DNA of 64,000 nucleotides from Haloparvum alkalitolerans (GTDB taxonomy: Archaea > Halobacteriota > Halobacteria > Halobacteriales > Haloferacaceae): the NCBI RefSeq assembly GCF_050122995.1, contig NZ_JBNLIA010000001.1, positions 124,001 through 188,000 of the forward strand. The letters are read 5' to 3'. This document shows, piece by piece, positions 40,956 through 49,998 of this stretch. Each line of letters starts with the position of its first letter. Within the stretch, counting starts at the first letter, position 1. Under the pieces are notes generated by a model, which worked only from the letters and a program-made list of their open reading frames with translations, ran no database searches and was not told the DNA's origin. A program made the position numbers and the translations under genes.

Positions 40956-43900
40956 ATGAGCGAGGACCCACCCACCGACGACGCGACGCGACTGACCGAC
41001 GTAGCGCGAGGAAGCAGCGACCGCGACGCGACCGCGATCCACCGGCGGTCGCTTCTGGGCGGCATCGCCGGACTCGGCGTGTTCGGCGCGGTCCCCGGTG
41101 CGACCACCGCGGCCGGGAGCGCCGACGACCGCGGTATCGACGCCGACGGGACCGCGCCCGCCGCGCGAACGCCGACCGGCACCGACTCCTTCCACCCCGG
41201 CCATCCCCGGTTCGTCACGGTCGGGGAGAAGCTCTGGAACAGCGCGTGGGTCGGCCCGGACCACATCACCGACCGCGACAACCTCGCGCCCGGAATTCCG
41301 TCCCCTTCCCGCGACCCGGACGGCTACGCCGCCGACGACTTCGAGTGGTCGGTGATCGAGCGTCCGGACGCGAGCGATGCGGGCGCGGAGACGGGCGGCG
41401 AGGGGGACGGTGAGGCGAACGGAGAGACCGGCCTCACCTTCGCATCCTCGCTGTACGAGGACCGGCCGCGCTACGACGAAGGCCGGGACAACGTCGCGGA
41501 GTTCGAGGCTGACGCGCCGGGCACCTACGTCCTCGAACTCGACGCCCCCGACGGCACGCACCGGCTGACCGTCGAGGCGCTGCCGGCGCCGAGCCCCGAC
41601 GCAGCCGGCGGGCCGCCGCGCGTCGAACTCGGCGCGACCTACGACGACGCCGCGGGGACGTTCACGGTCGACTCGAACGCCGAACTCGCCCCCGACAGCG
41701 ACGCGACGCCCGACGACCTCTCGGCGCACTTCCTCGCGGACGACCGCGACGCGCTCGCCACGACCGACGTCGAGGTCGTCGCGGAGGGGGAGGGCGCAGG
41801 AACGACCGCGACCGTCGACGCGAGCGCGCTCGACGGGGAGTCCGCCCGCGTCCACGCGGTGGCGCACGACGGCGAGCGGACGAGCGTGGTCGACACCGTC
41901 GAACTCCACCCCGACGGAAGCGTCGACCTGCCGAACCGCCCGCCCGAGTGGATCCGCGAGGGGGTCGTCTACCAGATCTTCACGCGCTCGTGGGCCGGCG
42001 TCCGGGGCGGGACCACCTTCGAGACGCTGGTCGACGGGAGCGTCGACCCGGACGCGGTCGGCGAGGGCGAGGAGCCCCCGCCCGCCCGCGGCGTCGACTA
42101 CCTCGACGAACTCGGCGTCGACGCGGTGTGGCTCACGCCGATCCACCCCGCGGTCAGCGCCGAGCGCGAACTGCCAGGCGGCGGCCCGCACGGCTACGAC
42201 ATCACCGACTACTTCGGGGTCGCCGAGGACCTCGCGCCGGCGGGAACGGACCCCCTGACGGCCTACAGGGAGTTCATCGACGCCTGCCACGAGCGCGACA
42301 TTCGGGTGGTTCTCGATCTGGTGGTCAACCACTGCGGGCGCTCGATGCCCGAGTTTCAGGAGACCATCGCGAGCCGGTCGACGGAGCCGGAGTTCTGGCC
42401 GACCGTCGAGTCGTGGGCGACCGACGCCGACACGTTCGACTGGTTCGACCGGATCGACGCGCCGCTGGTCCAGGGCGGGGAGACCGTCGAACCGGCGCCG
42501 CACGCGACCGGGTTCTGGAACCTGCGGCTCCACCCCAACTTCAACTTCGACAACGTCGCGCTCCGCGCGTACATGCTCGCGGTCGCGGACTTCTGGTCGG
42601 GCGAGGTCGGCGTCGACGGCTTCCGCTGCGACATCGCGTGGGGCGTCCCCCACTCGTTCTGGAAGGACGTGCGCGAGGTCTGTCGGGCCAACGACGCGGA
42701 GTTCCTCCTGCTCGACGAGGCGATCCCCAACGACCCCGCCTTCGCCGAGAACGAGTTCGACATGCACTTCGACACCGGGCGGTTCACCACCGGCGCGCAC
42801 GCGGTCGCCCGCGGCGAGGCCGGCGGCGAGACCCTGCTGGACGCGGTCCGGGACCGCCCCGCCCGCGGCTTCCCGGACCACACGCTGTTCCTGAACTGCA
42901 TCGAGAATCACGACGAGCTCCGCGCGCTCAACGAGGCGCTCGACGGCTCGCGGGGCGACCCGAGGAAGGCCCAGCGCGCGACGTGGGCGGCGGGCGTGAC
43001 GCTACCGGGCGTCCCGCACGTCTACTACGGACAGGAGCGCGCCATCTCCGAGTTCGGCGAGGGGCGCCACCGGGGCTCGGACGACCCCAGAAGCGGCGAC
43101 GTGTCTCCGGGGGGCCGCAAGCGCGCGTTCATGAACTGGACGGAGTACGACGACGCCCACCTCGCCTTCTACCGGGACCTGATCGGCGCGTATCACGACC
43201 TCGACGCGCTCAAACCCGGCGCCGCGCTGTCGGGCGCGTGGCACAGCGGGCAGGGCGACGTGCTGGCGTTCGGCCGCGACGCGAGCGACCTCGACGACCG
43301 CGACGTCGCCGGCCCGGAGCGCGTCGTCGTCCTGATCAACTTCGACGACGGCCCCGCGACGGTGTACCTCAGGCCGGAGGTCGGCGGCACCGACCTCGTC
43401 TCCGGCGCCGACGTGAGCGTCGAGACGCCCTCCGACGCCACCGCCGTTGAGGTGGAGACGGTCGCGGTGCTGGAGACGCCGAGCCTGCTGGACCTCGGCG
43501 AGGAGGTCGCGGCCTTCGAGGCACCCTCGGGAACCGACCACGGTCCCGGCGGCTACACCTACCCGACCGACGACGAGTACGCCGAGGGCGCCTTCGACCT
43601 CGTCGCCTTCGACGTGCGCGAGACCGCCGACGCCTACCAGTTCCGCGCGCAGGTGGACAGCGACCTGACGAACCCCCGAGACTACCCCGAAGGCTTCTCC
43701 CACCAGCACCTGCAGGTGTACCTCCGCGACCCCGAGGCGGACGGCGGCACGACGGCGGCGCGCGAGGGCGTCAACGCGACGCTCGCGGCCCCGTACCGGC
43801 GTCGCCTCGTCGTGGACGGTCAGCGAGGTGCGCGGCTGGAGGACTCCGAGGGGAACGTCGTCGCCGAGGGAGAGGTCGCCACCAACGACGCCACGGACGC

Positions 43901-45161
43901 GGTCGTCGCGTCGGTGCCGAAGGCGGCGGTCGACGCCGCCGCGGCCGAGGGGCGCGGCGTCGAGGACCTCAACGTCGTCCCGCTCCTGCTCGGCTACGAC
44001 CCCGACGCGCCCGGAAACGTCGTCCCGGTGAACGCCGAGGCGAGCGCCCACGCGTTCGGGGGCGGCCGGGACGACGACGCGAACCCGAACGTCGTGGACC
44101 TGCTGGTCGACGCGGACGTGGACCGCGAGAAGGCGCTCGAGTACACGGAGAGCCGGCCCGCCGAAATCGGCTACGTCCCGCTCGTGACGCCGTTCGAGGA
44201 GGTGGCGTCGTTCGACGCGCCGACCGGCACGCCGCCGGGGCCAGGGAACTACGAGACGCCGACCGGCGGCGACTACTACGAGGGCGCGTGGGACCTCGCG
44301 GGGCTGACGGTCCGCCAGTCCCGCGACCGCGTCCGCTTCGAGTTCGAGTTCGCCGAGCCCCTGCGGAACCCATGGGGGTTCGACGTGGGGTTCAGCCACC
44401 AGCTCCCGCAGGTGTACATAAATGACCCCGAGACGGACGACCCGGCGACGACGCGGGGTCGGACCGCCACCAACGTCGCCTTCGAGGCGCCGTACAACTA
44501 CCGGATCAACGTGAATCCCGAGTCCGGCGCCACGGTCGAGAACGCCGCCGGCGACGGCGTCACCACGGACGTGACGGTGACGTCTGGCGAGACGACGATC
44601 ACCGTCGGCGTCCCGCGGGACCCCATCGGCTGGGACACGGAGGGGACGGGCGTCGCGCTCGCCGCGGTCGTCTGTCCCTTCGACGGCTTCGGGGAGGGCG
44701 GCCTCCGCGCCGTCGCCGCCGAGGCGGGCGAACACACCATCGGCGGCGGCACCGGAGAGAACGACCCGCGCGTCATGGACGCCGTCACGCCGGAGGGCGT
44801 CGACCGCGCCGCGGTGCTCTCCGAGTACGGGCCGGACTCGCCGGCAGTGCTCCCGTACGTCACCGTCGGAGACCTCTCTCGCGAGGATCTGTCGGCGGGC
44901 GGTGCAGGCGGTACGGGCGAGAGCGGGGACGGCGGGAGCGGGAACGGCGGAACCGCGACGCCGGCGTCGACCGCCACGGAGTCGGGCGCGACGGACGCGA
45001 CCGGGAGCGGTGCGACCGACGGCAGCGTGCCGGGATTCGGCGTCGTGTCGGGTGCGGTCGGGCTCGCGGGCGCGGCGGGCGCGGCGGCGGCGGTGGACCG
45101 AGTGACGGACCGGTCGGAGGGGGCCGTCACCGACGAAGCCGACTCGGAGTCCGAGGAGTAG
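40956..45161 (+). CDS. Large Tat-exported GH13 alpha-amylase family enzyme with two glucodextranase-like C-terminal domains
   Basis: The 1401-aa protein cleaves alpha-glucans outside the cell. A twin-arginine signal lies at residues 29-55 (HRRSLLGGIAGLGVFG). After an N-terminal beta domain, the GH13 barrel (about 330-810) has region I DLVVNHCG, nucleophile D559 (GFRCDIAW), acid/base E588 (LLLDEAIPN) and D653 (IENHDEL). Two similar C-terminal domains follow, at about 848-1010 (EEVAAFEAPSG) and 1082-1260 (EEVASFDAPTG), each with GFSHQ and QVY, like the membrane-associated domain of amylopullulanases and glucodextranases. A Gly/Thr-rich linker and PGFGVVSGAVGLAGAAGAAA plus basic residues form a PGF-CTERM anchor. 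It is much larger than ordinary amylases (about 450-700 aa). Confidence 0.88.
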   Translation: MSEDPPTDDATRLTDVARGSSDRDATAIHRRSLLGGIAGLGVFGAVPGATTAAGSADDRGIDADGTAPAARTPTGTDSFHPGHPRFVTVGEKLWNSAWVGPDHITDRDNLAPGIPSPSRDPDGYAADDFEWSVIERPDASDAGAETGGEGDGEANGETGLTFASSLYEDRPRYDEGRDNVAEFEADAPGTYVLELDAPDGTHRLTVEALPAPSPDAAGGPPRVELGATYDDAAGTFTVDSNAELAPDSDATPDDLSAHFLADDRDALATTDVEVVAEGEGAGTTATVDASALDGESARVHAVAHDGERTSVVDTVELHPDGSVDLPNRPPEWIREGVVYQIFTRSWAGVRGGTTFETLVDGSVDPDAVGEGEEPPPARGVDYLDELGVDAVWLTPIHPAVSAERELPGGGPHGYDITDYFGVAEDLAPAGTDPLTAYREFIDACHERDIRVVLDLVVNHCGRSMPEFQETIASRSTEPEFWPTVESWATDADTFDWFDRIDAPLVQGGETVEPAPHATGFWNLRLHPNFNFDNVALRAYMLAVADFWSGEVGVDGFRCDIAWGVPHSFWKDVREVCRANDAEFLLLDEAIPNDPAFAENEFDMHFDTGRFTTGAHAVARGEAGGETLLDAVRDRPARGFPDHTLFLNCIENHDELRALNEALDGSRGDPRKAQRATWAAGVTLPGVPHVYYGQERAISEFGEGRHRGSDDPRSGDVSPGGRKRAFMNWTEYDDAHLAFYRDLIGAYHDLDALKPGAALSGAWHSGQGDVLAFGRDASDLDDRDVAGPERVVVLINFDDGPATVYLRPEVGGTDLVSGADVSVETPSDATAVEVETVAVLETPSLLDLGEEVAAFEAPSGTDHGPGGYTYPTDDEYAEGAFDLVAFDVRETADAYQFRAQVDSDLTNPRDYPEGFSHQHLQVYLRDPEADGGTTAAREGVNATLAAPYRRRLVVDGQRGARLEDSEGNVVAEGEVATNDATDAVVASVPKAAVDAAAAEGRGVEDLNVVPLLLGYDPDAPGNVVPVNAEASAHAFGGGRDDDANPNVVDLLVDADVDREKALEYTESRPAEIGYVPLVTPFEEVASFDAPTGTPPGPGNYETPTGGDYYEGAWDLAGLTVRQSRDRVRFEFEFAEPLRNPWGFDVGFSHQLPQVYINDPETDDPATTRGRTATNVAFEAPYNYRINVNPESGATVENAAGDGVTTDVTVTSGETTITVGVPRDPIGWDTEGTGVALAAVVCPFDGFGEGGLRAVAAEAGEHTIGGGTGENDPRVMDAVTPEGVDRAAVLSEYGPDSPAVLPYVTVGDLSREDLSAGGAGGTGESGDGGSGNGGTATPASTATESGATDATGSGATDGSVPGFGVVSGAVGLAGAAGAAAAVDRVTDRSEGAVTDEADSESEE

Positions 45162-45833
45162 TCACAGGACCTCGGGCACGATCCCCGGGAGGTCGGGCGC
45201 GACGGCGGTGACCGCCGGGCCGATGCGCTCGTGGGGGTCGCGGGCGCGGTTCACCCAGCCGGTCCGCATGCCGGCGCTCCCCGCGCCCGCAGCGTCCCAC
45301 GCGTTGCTGGTGACGAGCCAGCAGTCCTCGATCGGCTCCCCGAGCGCCCCCGCGGCGTGCTCGTAGACGGCGGGTGCGGGCTTGAACGTCTCCACCGCGT
45401 CGGCGCTTATCACCTCGTCGAGGTGGGGCGCGAGCCCCGCGTTCTCCGCGAGCGTCTCCAGCATCGCGGGGTTGCCGTTCGACAGGACCGCGACGGTGTG
45501 GCCGGCGTCGCCGAGCGTCTCCAGCGCGTCGACCGCGCCGGGGAACGGCGTCAGCTCCTCGTAGCCGGTCAGCACCGCGAGCCGCGTCTCCTCGTCGGGA
45601 TCGAGGTCGTACCGCGCGAGCGCGTAGTCGAGCGCGTCGCGAGTCACCTGCCAGAACGGGCGGTACTCGTCCATCAGCGCGAGCTGATAGCTGTACTGGA
45701 GCTGGCGAGTCCGCCACGTCGCGTCCAATTCGCTCACGAGCGCGTCGGAGACGTCGAGTTCGCGGGCGAGCGCGTCCACGACGCTCCCGGTGTCACACAG
45801 CGTTCCGTACATGTCGAAGCAGACGGCCGTCAT
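45162..45833 (-). CDS. Haloacid dehalogenase, type II
   Basis: The 223-aa HAD-superfamily hydrolase has the nucleophile D7 in MTAVCFDMYGTLCDT, motif 2 in VAVLSNGNPAML (Ser-Asn-Gly), the motif 3 Lys in VETFKPAPAVYEHA, and motif 4 in LVTSNAWDAAGAGSAG. The SNAWDAAGA block and the SNG of motif 2 are signatures of the L-2-haloacid dehalogenase group, which hydrolyses the carbon-halogen bond of 2-haloacids. In a halophile it could also act on other small phosphorylated or halogenated acids. The ATG at 45833 is preferred; its stop abuts the stop of the amylase gene (convergent, no gap). Confidence 0.88.
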   Translation of the reverse strand: MTAVCFDMYGTLCDTGSVVDALARELDVSDALVSELDATWRTRQLQYSYQLALMDEYRPFWQVTRDALDYALARYDLDPDEETRLAVLTGYEELTPFPGAVDALETLGDAGHTVAVLSNGNPAMLETLAENAGLAPHLDEVISADAVETFKPAPAVYEHAAGALGEPIEDCWLVTSNAWDAAGAGSAGMRTGWVNRARDPHERIGPAVTAVAPDLPGIVPEVL

Positions 45834-45885
45834 GGGGTGCCGTGCGGTCGCCCGGGACAAAAGGGTGCCCGCCGCGGCCGGGGGA

Positions 45886-45983
45886 GTGGGCGGTCAGCGC
45901 TTCCGCCCCCCGCGACCGGGGAAGTGGGCGGTCAACGCTTCGCCCTTTGCGACCGGCGGGGTCCGCCCCCCGCGACCGGCGGG
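45886..45983 (+). repeat. Degenerate 37-38-nt direct repeats upstream of the next gene
   Basis: GTGGGCGGTCAGCGCTTC (from 45886) recurs as GTGGGCGGTCAACGCTTC (from 45924), each running on into a GCGACCGG-G block, and a third partial copy, GTCCGCCCCCCGCGACCGG, is at 45961-45979. They lie between two divergent genes. They may be binding sites or a simple local duplication. Confidence 0.5.
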
Positions 45984-46030
45984 CAACCGATGGACACCGA
46001 TTTATCCGAGGCGGCCGCGGATCCGCACGA

Positions 46031-46612
46031 ATGCGCGAGGACGAGCTGGCGACCGCGCTCGTCGACCACTTCGAGGCGGTCCCGGACGCCGCCGAGGTCC
46101 GACTCGAGGAGCCGTACGACGCCGAGGGAGCCCACGGCGTCGCGGACGCGTACGTCCGGGCGCGGACGCCGGAGCGCGTCGACTACCTCGTCGAACTGAA
46201 GGCGGACGCCGCGGTCAGGCGATCGACCGGCGCCAACGAGGTGCTGCGACAGTACCGCCGGATGGAGCGCTACTTCTACCGCGACGAGGACCACGCCGTC
46301 CGGCCGACGCTCGGCCGGACCACGCCTGCGGTCCAACTGCTGTTGCTGTTCGCGCCCACGCCGACCTGCGTCCACCACGTGGCCGAACACGCCTCGCTGT
46401 ACGCCTCCGTCGAGAGCCGCGGCCGCGTCGCGGACGTGCCAGCGGTCCGCAAGGTGGCGTTCCTGACCGGGCTCGACGGGCCGCCGGAGGAACTCGGCTT
46501 CCTCACCGTCAACGACGGCGTCGCGTTCGGGACGGACGCCTTCCGCGAGGCGGTCCCGGAGGGCTCGCGGCTGGCCGAGACGCTCGCGCGGATGGCGTCG
46601 TTCGAGGAGTGA
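46031..46612 (+). CDS. Unknown protein with a possible PD-(D/E)XK nuclease core
   Basis: The 193-aa protein contains GVADAYVRARTPERV followed by DYLVELKADAAVRR: D39, then E55-x-K57 on a predicted strand, the spacing of PD-(D/E)XK nuclease folds. After it come a helix (STGANEVLRQYRRMERYFYRD) as often follows in such folds, and then strands (AVQLLLLFAPTPTCV). A TATA-like TTTATCC at 45999-46005 lies about 30 nt before the ATG, so the mRNA should be leaderless. No signal peptide. The nuclease idea is inference from a minimal motif; the gene stands alone beside an unknown 681-aa gene (9-bp gap, convergent). Confidence 0.6.
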   Translation: MREDELATALVDHFEAVPDAAEVRLEEPYDAEGAHGVADAYVRARTPERVDYLVELKADAAVRRSTGANEVLRQYRRMERYFYRDEDHAVRPTLGRTTPAVQLLLLFAPTPTCVHHVAEHASLYASVESRGRVADVPAVRKVAFLTGLDGPPEELGFLTVNDGVAFGTDAFREAVPEGSRLAETLARMASFEE

Positions 46613-46621
46613 CCGCTCCCG

Positions 46622-48667
46622 TCAGCGCGACGCTTCGTCGTCGAGCCGCTCGCTCACGAACTCGCGGACGAACGCCGGAGTCGGCTCCGTCTCGCCGTGA
46701 TAGGGCGTCCCGTCGAGGCGGACGATGTAGTCGGGGTCTCGGAGGAGCTCGGCGACCTTCTCCGCCGACCGGGCGACGGGCTGCTCGACGTCGCTCCCGG
46801 TCAGCTGGAACGCGTCGGGCGTGGCGTCGTCGTAGAGGGCGGTGACGGAACCGAGCCGGTTCTCCCGGACGAAGTGGGTCCACACCGAGAGGCGGTAGCT
46901 GTCCGGCGCCTCCGACTCGACCGAGACCCGGATCGGGATCGACCCGCCCTCGCGCCGGAACACCGGCCGCGGCTGCGCGCCCACGGTCCAGTGGTCGCCG
47001 AGCTCTTGGCTCCCGACGAACCGCGCGGCCTCCGCGAAGCCGTGCCCCCGAACGAGACATCGGAGCAACCGCCGGACAGTCGTCGGCGTCGGAGGGTCGG
47101 CCGTCGCGAGCGCCGTCACGACCTCCCGGTCACAGAGCGCCGCCGAGACGTCGAGCGCCTCCGGCCCCGCGAGCAGCAGCCCCCACGCGTCGACCGCGTC
47201 GACCTCGTCCGGCGAGAGCACGCCGTCGGCGCAGGCGACGCCGCCGTCGACCGCCGGACGCAGACAGCAGACGAGGTCGTACCCGTCGCCGAGGGCGGCC
47301 GCGAGCGCCTCGCTGGTCGGGTCCACCAGCACGTCGCCGACCGAGACGGTGGGGTCCAACTCCTCGGTCACCGCATCGCGAACCCCGCGCCACGCGGCCG
47401 CCTGCTCGCCGTCGATGACGAACAGCACCTCACCGTCCGACACCTCGCGCGGCGACCGGTCGAGCCCCGCCTCGTAGGCGCCGGGGACGAGGAGCGTCTC
47501 GCCGCTCGCAACCGGACGACCGGTCCGCCCGACGGCGAGTGCGTCGCGGTCGCCGGTCCCGATCGAGGACCGCTCGCCGTCCCGGTCGACCGAGACGGAC
47601 GCGAGGTCGTTCAGCAGGTGGGGGATCAGCTCGGCGTCGACCGGGTCGTCCCGGAGCGTCGCCCGCAGCGGTCGCTCCGGGACGTGGGGGTCGAGCAGCG
47701 ACGGGGAGACCTCCAGGTACTCCATCAGCTGGGCCGACAGCGACGCGTCGTACAGCTCCGGGGGGTAAAACGGGAGGTCGCCCGCGATCTCGTCGTACTC
47801 GTGCCGGGCGTTCGAGAAATACCCGCCGACGCGAACGACCGAGTCCAGCAACAGCACGCGGCCCAACAGGGCGTCGACCCGGTCCGCGAGGGGCTCCGTC
47901 GGGGTCTCCAGCGGCTCGACGTAGCCGTTTTCGAGGTGCAGCTCGGGGCGCTCCCCCGGCACCACCTCGGCGCCGAGGTAGAACGCGAGCGGCGCCACCT
48001 CGTAGAGGGCCGCGTACGTCGGCGGAACCCGAACCGTCACCCCGCTTTGCGGCTTCGAGAGCGCGTCCGGGATCCGGAGTTCGTCCCCGCGAGCGATCGC
48101 CGGGGGATGGCCGCGGAGGGTCGGCCAGGAGCGCTCGGGCGAGAACTCCTTGATCGACGACCCGAGGTAGGAGAACGCCTCCGCGAGCGCGGTCGGGTCG
48201 TCCGGGACGGTGATCCGCGCCTCCGGTCGCTCGTGGTGCGAGCGGGCACCGACGGTCACCGTGCGGTCCCCGTCGAACTCGAGGTGGAGCGTCCCGCCGT
48301 TGCGTTCGAGCGTCTCGTACCCGCCCGACAGCCCGGTGTCGGGGATCCGGACGTACAGCTTCACCGGGCCACCGATGTCGACGACGTACGTGCCGCGCGG
48401 ATGGTCGACCCAGTCTTCGGAGAAGCCGCCGATGTGGTCGCCGGTGTCGCTGCGGACGATCGCGCCCGTGTGCGGGCCGATCCGGAGACCGTCCGTTCGG
48501 AACGACACCGCGTCGTCGACGGGCACGACGAACAGGTCCGTCAGCGCCGGCTTCGGGTCCACGTCCCGTCCCGCCCGGAGCGTGATCGCCTCCCCGTGTA
48601 ACGTGTCCCGGACGCGAAGGCTGGACCCGTCGGCCTCGAACGCCACGAGTCGGCGGGGATCCTCCAT
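46622..48667 (-). CDS. Large soluble protein of unknown function
   Basis: The 681-aa acidic protein begins MEDPRRLVAFEADGSSLRVR. The N-terminal third is beta-rich (GTYVVDIGGPVKLYVRIPDT, GTLHLEFDGDRTVTVG); the middle contains LREL-like helices with YLGAEVVPGERPELHLENGY and ALLGRVLLLDSVVRVGGYFS; the C-terminal part holds LLAGPEALDVSAALCDREVV and WTHFVRENRLGSV. No signal peptide, membrane segment or known catalytic motif is seen. The frame is open upstream to 49003, but that part overlaps the SBF transporter gene antisense, so the ATG at 48667 was used. Only two-domain layout can be described. Confidence 0.6.
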   Translation of the reverse strand: MEDPRRLVAFEADGSSLRVRDTLHGEAITLRAGRDVDPKPALTDLFVVPVDDAVSFRTDGLRIGPHTGAIVRSDTGDHIGGFSEDWVDHPRGTYVVDIGGPVKLYVRIPDTGLSGGYETLERNGGTLHLEFDGDRTVTVGARSHHERPEARITVPDDPTALAEAFSYLGSSIKEFSPERSWPTLRGHPPAIARGDELRIPDALSKPQSGVTVRVPPTYAALYEVAPLAFYLGAEVVPGERPELHLENGYVEPLETPTEPLADRVDALLGRVLLLDSVVRVGGYFSNARHEYDEIAGDLPFYPPELYDASLSAQLMEYLEVSPSLLDPHVPERPLRATLRDDPVDAELIPHLLNDLASVSVDRDGERSSIGTGDRDALAVGRTGRPVASGETLLVPGAYEAGLDRSPREVSDGEVLFVIDGEQAAAWRGVRDAVTEELDPTVSVGDVLVDPTSEALAAALGDGYDLVCCLRPAVDGGVACADGVLSPDEVDAVDAWGLLLAGPEALDVSAALCDREVVTALATADPPTPTTVRRLLRCLVRGHGFAEAARFVGSQELGDHWTVGAQPRPVFRREGGSIPIRVSVESEAPDSYRLSVWTHFVRENRLGSVTALYDDATPDAFQLTGSDVEQPVARSAEKVAELLRDPDYIVRLDGTPYHGETEPTPAFVREFVSERLDDEASR

Positions 48668-48811
48668 GAGCGTGTCACCTCGACAAACAGTCCGGGCGAC
48701 CATTACGCTGTTGCTCGCGGCGACGGCCGCGCCGCAGCCCTCGGAACGGACCGACCATCGAAAACCGGAGCAGACAAACGACCGGACACCGAAACGTGTA
48801 CGAGACGAGGA

Positions 48812-49678
48812 ATGGCAGGGCCCTCCGGACAGGCGGTCGTCGAAGCCGTAACGACGGTGTTCGTCCTCTCGACGATGTTCTCGATGGGCGTGAAACTCTC
48901 CGTCAGCCAGATCACCGACGCGCTCCGAAAGCGGCGGCTGCTGACGAACTCCCTGGCGGTGAACCTCGTCGCGGTCCCGCTGCTCGCCGCCCTCCTCGTG
49001 CACGCGGTTCCCGTGGAGACCGGGTTCGCGGCCGGGATCGTGCTGCTCGCGGTGTCGCCCGGAGCCCCGTTCGGCCCGAAGCTCGCGGAGCTCTCCGACA
49101 GCGACGTGGCGTTCGCGAGCGGCCTCATGGCGATCCTCTGTCTGCTTTCGGTCGTGACGATCCCCGCCTCCCTGTGGCTGCTGCTCCCCGGCGATGCCGC
49201 CGTCGATCCCGTCGCGATCGGCCGGATGGTTCTGGGCATCCAGCTGGTTCCGCTACTGCTCGGGCTCGGGACGTCGTCCGTTGTGCCGTCGCTCGCGGAC
49301 CGGCTCCATCCCCCCGTCCAGCGGCTCTCCGACTACACGTTCGTCGGGCTGATCGTTCTGCTGGTCGTCGTCTACAGCGACAGCCTGGCGTCCCTCGTCG
49401 GGACGGGGACGCTGGGGCTCTCGGCGGTCGCCGTCGGAGCGTCGCTCCTCGCCGGGTACGGCCTCGGCGGTCCGGCGCGAGCGACGCGGGAGGTGTTGGC
49501 GACGACGACCGCGGCCCGGAACGCGGCGATCGCGCTGTTCATCGCGACGACCGAGTTCTCGGACCCGAGAGTCCTCACGACGGTCCTCGCGTTCTCCTTC
49601 ATCGGCGTCGTCTGGTCCGCGCTGCTCGCCGGGGTGTGGCGACGGTCGCCGCTCGAAGCGGCGCCGCTCCACGGTTAG
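48812..49678 (+). CDS. Bile acid:sodium symporter (SBF/BASS)-family transporter
   Basis: A 288-aa membrane protein with about nine hydrophobic segments. The pattern TVFVLSTMFSMGVKLSVSQI matches the first helices of SBF/BASS proteins, where LS(M)xxMGxxL is conserved; AAGIVLLAVSPGAPFGPKLA corresponds to the signature with the sodium-binding Ser-Pro-Gly. ATREVLATTTAARNAAIALF is the ninth-helix crossing motif. Family members take up organic acids or bile acid-like compounds with sodium, apt for a halophile, but the substrate is not determinable. It is divergent from the 681-aa gene (144 bp). Confidence 0.78.
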   Translation: MAGPSGQAVVEAVTTVFVLSTMFSMGVKLSVSQITDALRKRRLLTNSLAVNLVAVPLLAALLVHAVPVETGFAAGIVLLAVSPGAPFGPKLAELSDSDVAFASGLMAILCLLSVVTIPASLWLLLPGDAAVDPVAIGRMVLGIQLVPLLLGLGTSSVVPSLADRLHPPVQRLSDYTFVGLIVLLVVVYSDSLASLVGTGTLGLSAVAVGASLLAGYGLGGPARATREVLATTTAARNAAIALFIATTEFSDPRVLTTVLAFSFIGVVWSALLAGVWRRSPLEAAPLHG

Positions 49679-49699
49679 CAGCCGTCACACCGCTACTGG

Positions 49700-49834
49700 C
49701 GGGGGCGCGTTCGAGACTGGCTAACTGTGGTTCCCCGGTTGACGGGGCGGATCGCTCGACCTAACAGGGGCGAGCTCCGCGAACTCGTGTTGGCCGTCAC
49801 AGTCTACGACCTCGAACAAGCGCTCAAACGGTGA
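49700..49834 (+). pseudogene. Possible remnant of a gene's C-terminal end
   Basis: An open stretch without start codon reads RDWLTVVPRLTGRIARPNRG, then ELRELVLAVTVYDLEQALKR and TGA at 49832-49834. Its amino-acid composition looks coding and its end is clear-cut, but no initiation signal lies upstream within the 22 bp to the transporter stop. It could be the leftover of a gene disrupted when the nuclease/helicase module arrived. I do not recognise the protein. From here to 49998 no other gene is seen. Confidence 0.25.
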
Positions 49835-49968
49835 CCCCGACCTCGCCATCGGATTCAACAAAACAGGTGAGACACGTGTCGATCGAACGCGAAGAAGACG
49901 TTGCTTAAGGAAGACCTCCGAGACGGATTCCAGGATGGCGGTGTCGATATCTCGTGGTTCTATGAACC

Positions 49969-49976
49969 TTTATTAG
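49969..49976 (+). promoter_or_regulatory. TATA box of the nuclease/helicase module
   Basis: CTTTATTA is centred 26-27 nt before the GTG start at 49999, the standard spacing for a leaderless haloarchaeal transcript. The surrounding stretch (TATGAACCTTTATTAGTTGA) is the most AT-rich patch in the area. Confidence 0.55.
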
Positions 49977-49998
49977 TTGATAGCCGACGGTCTCTGTC

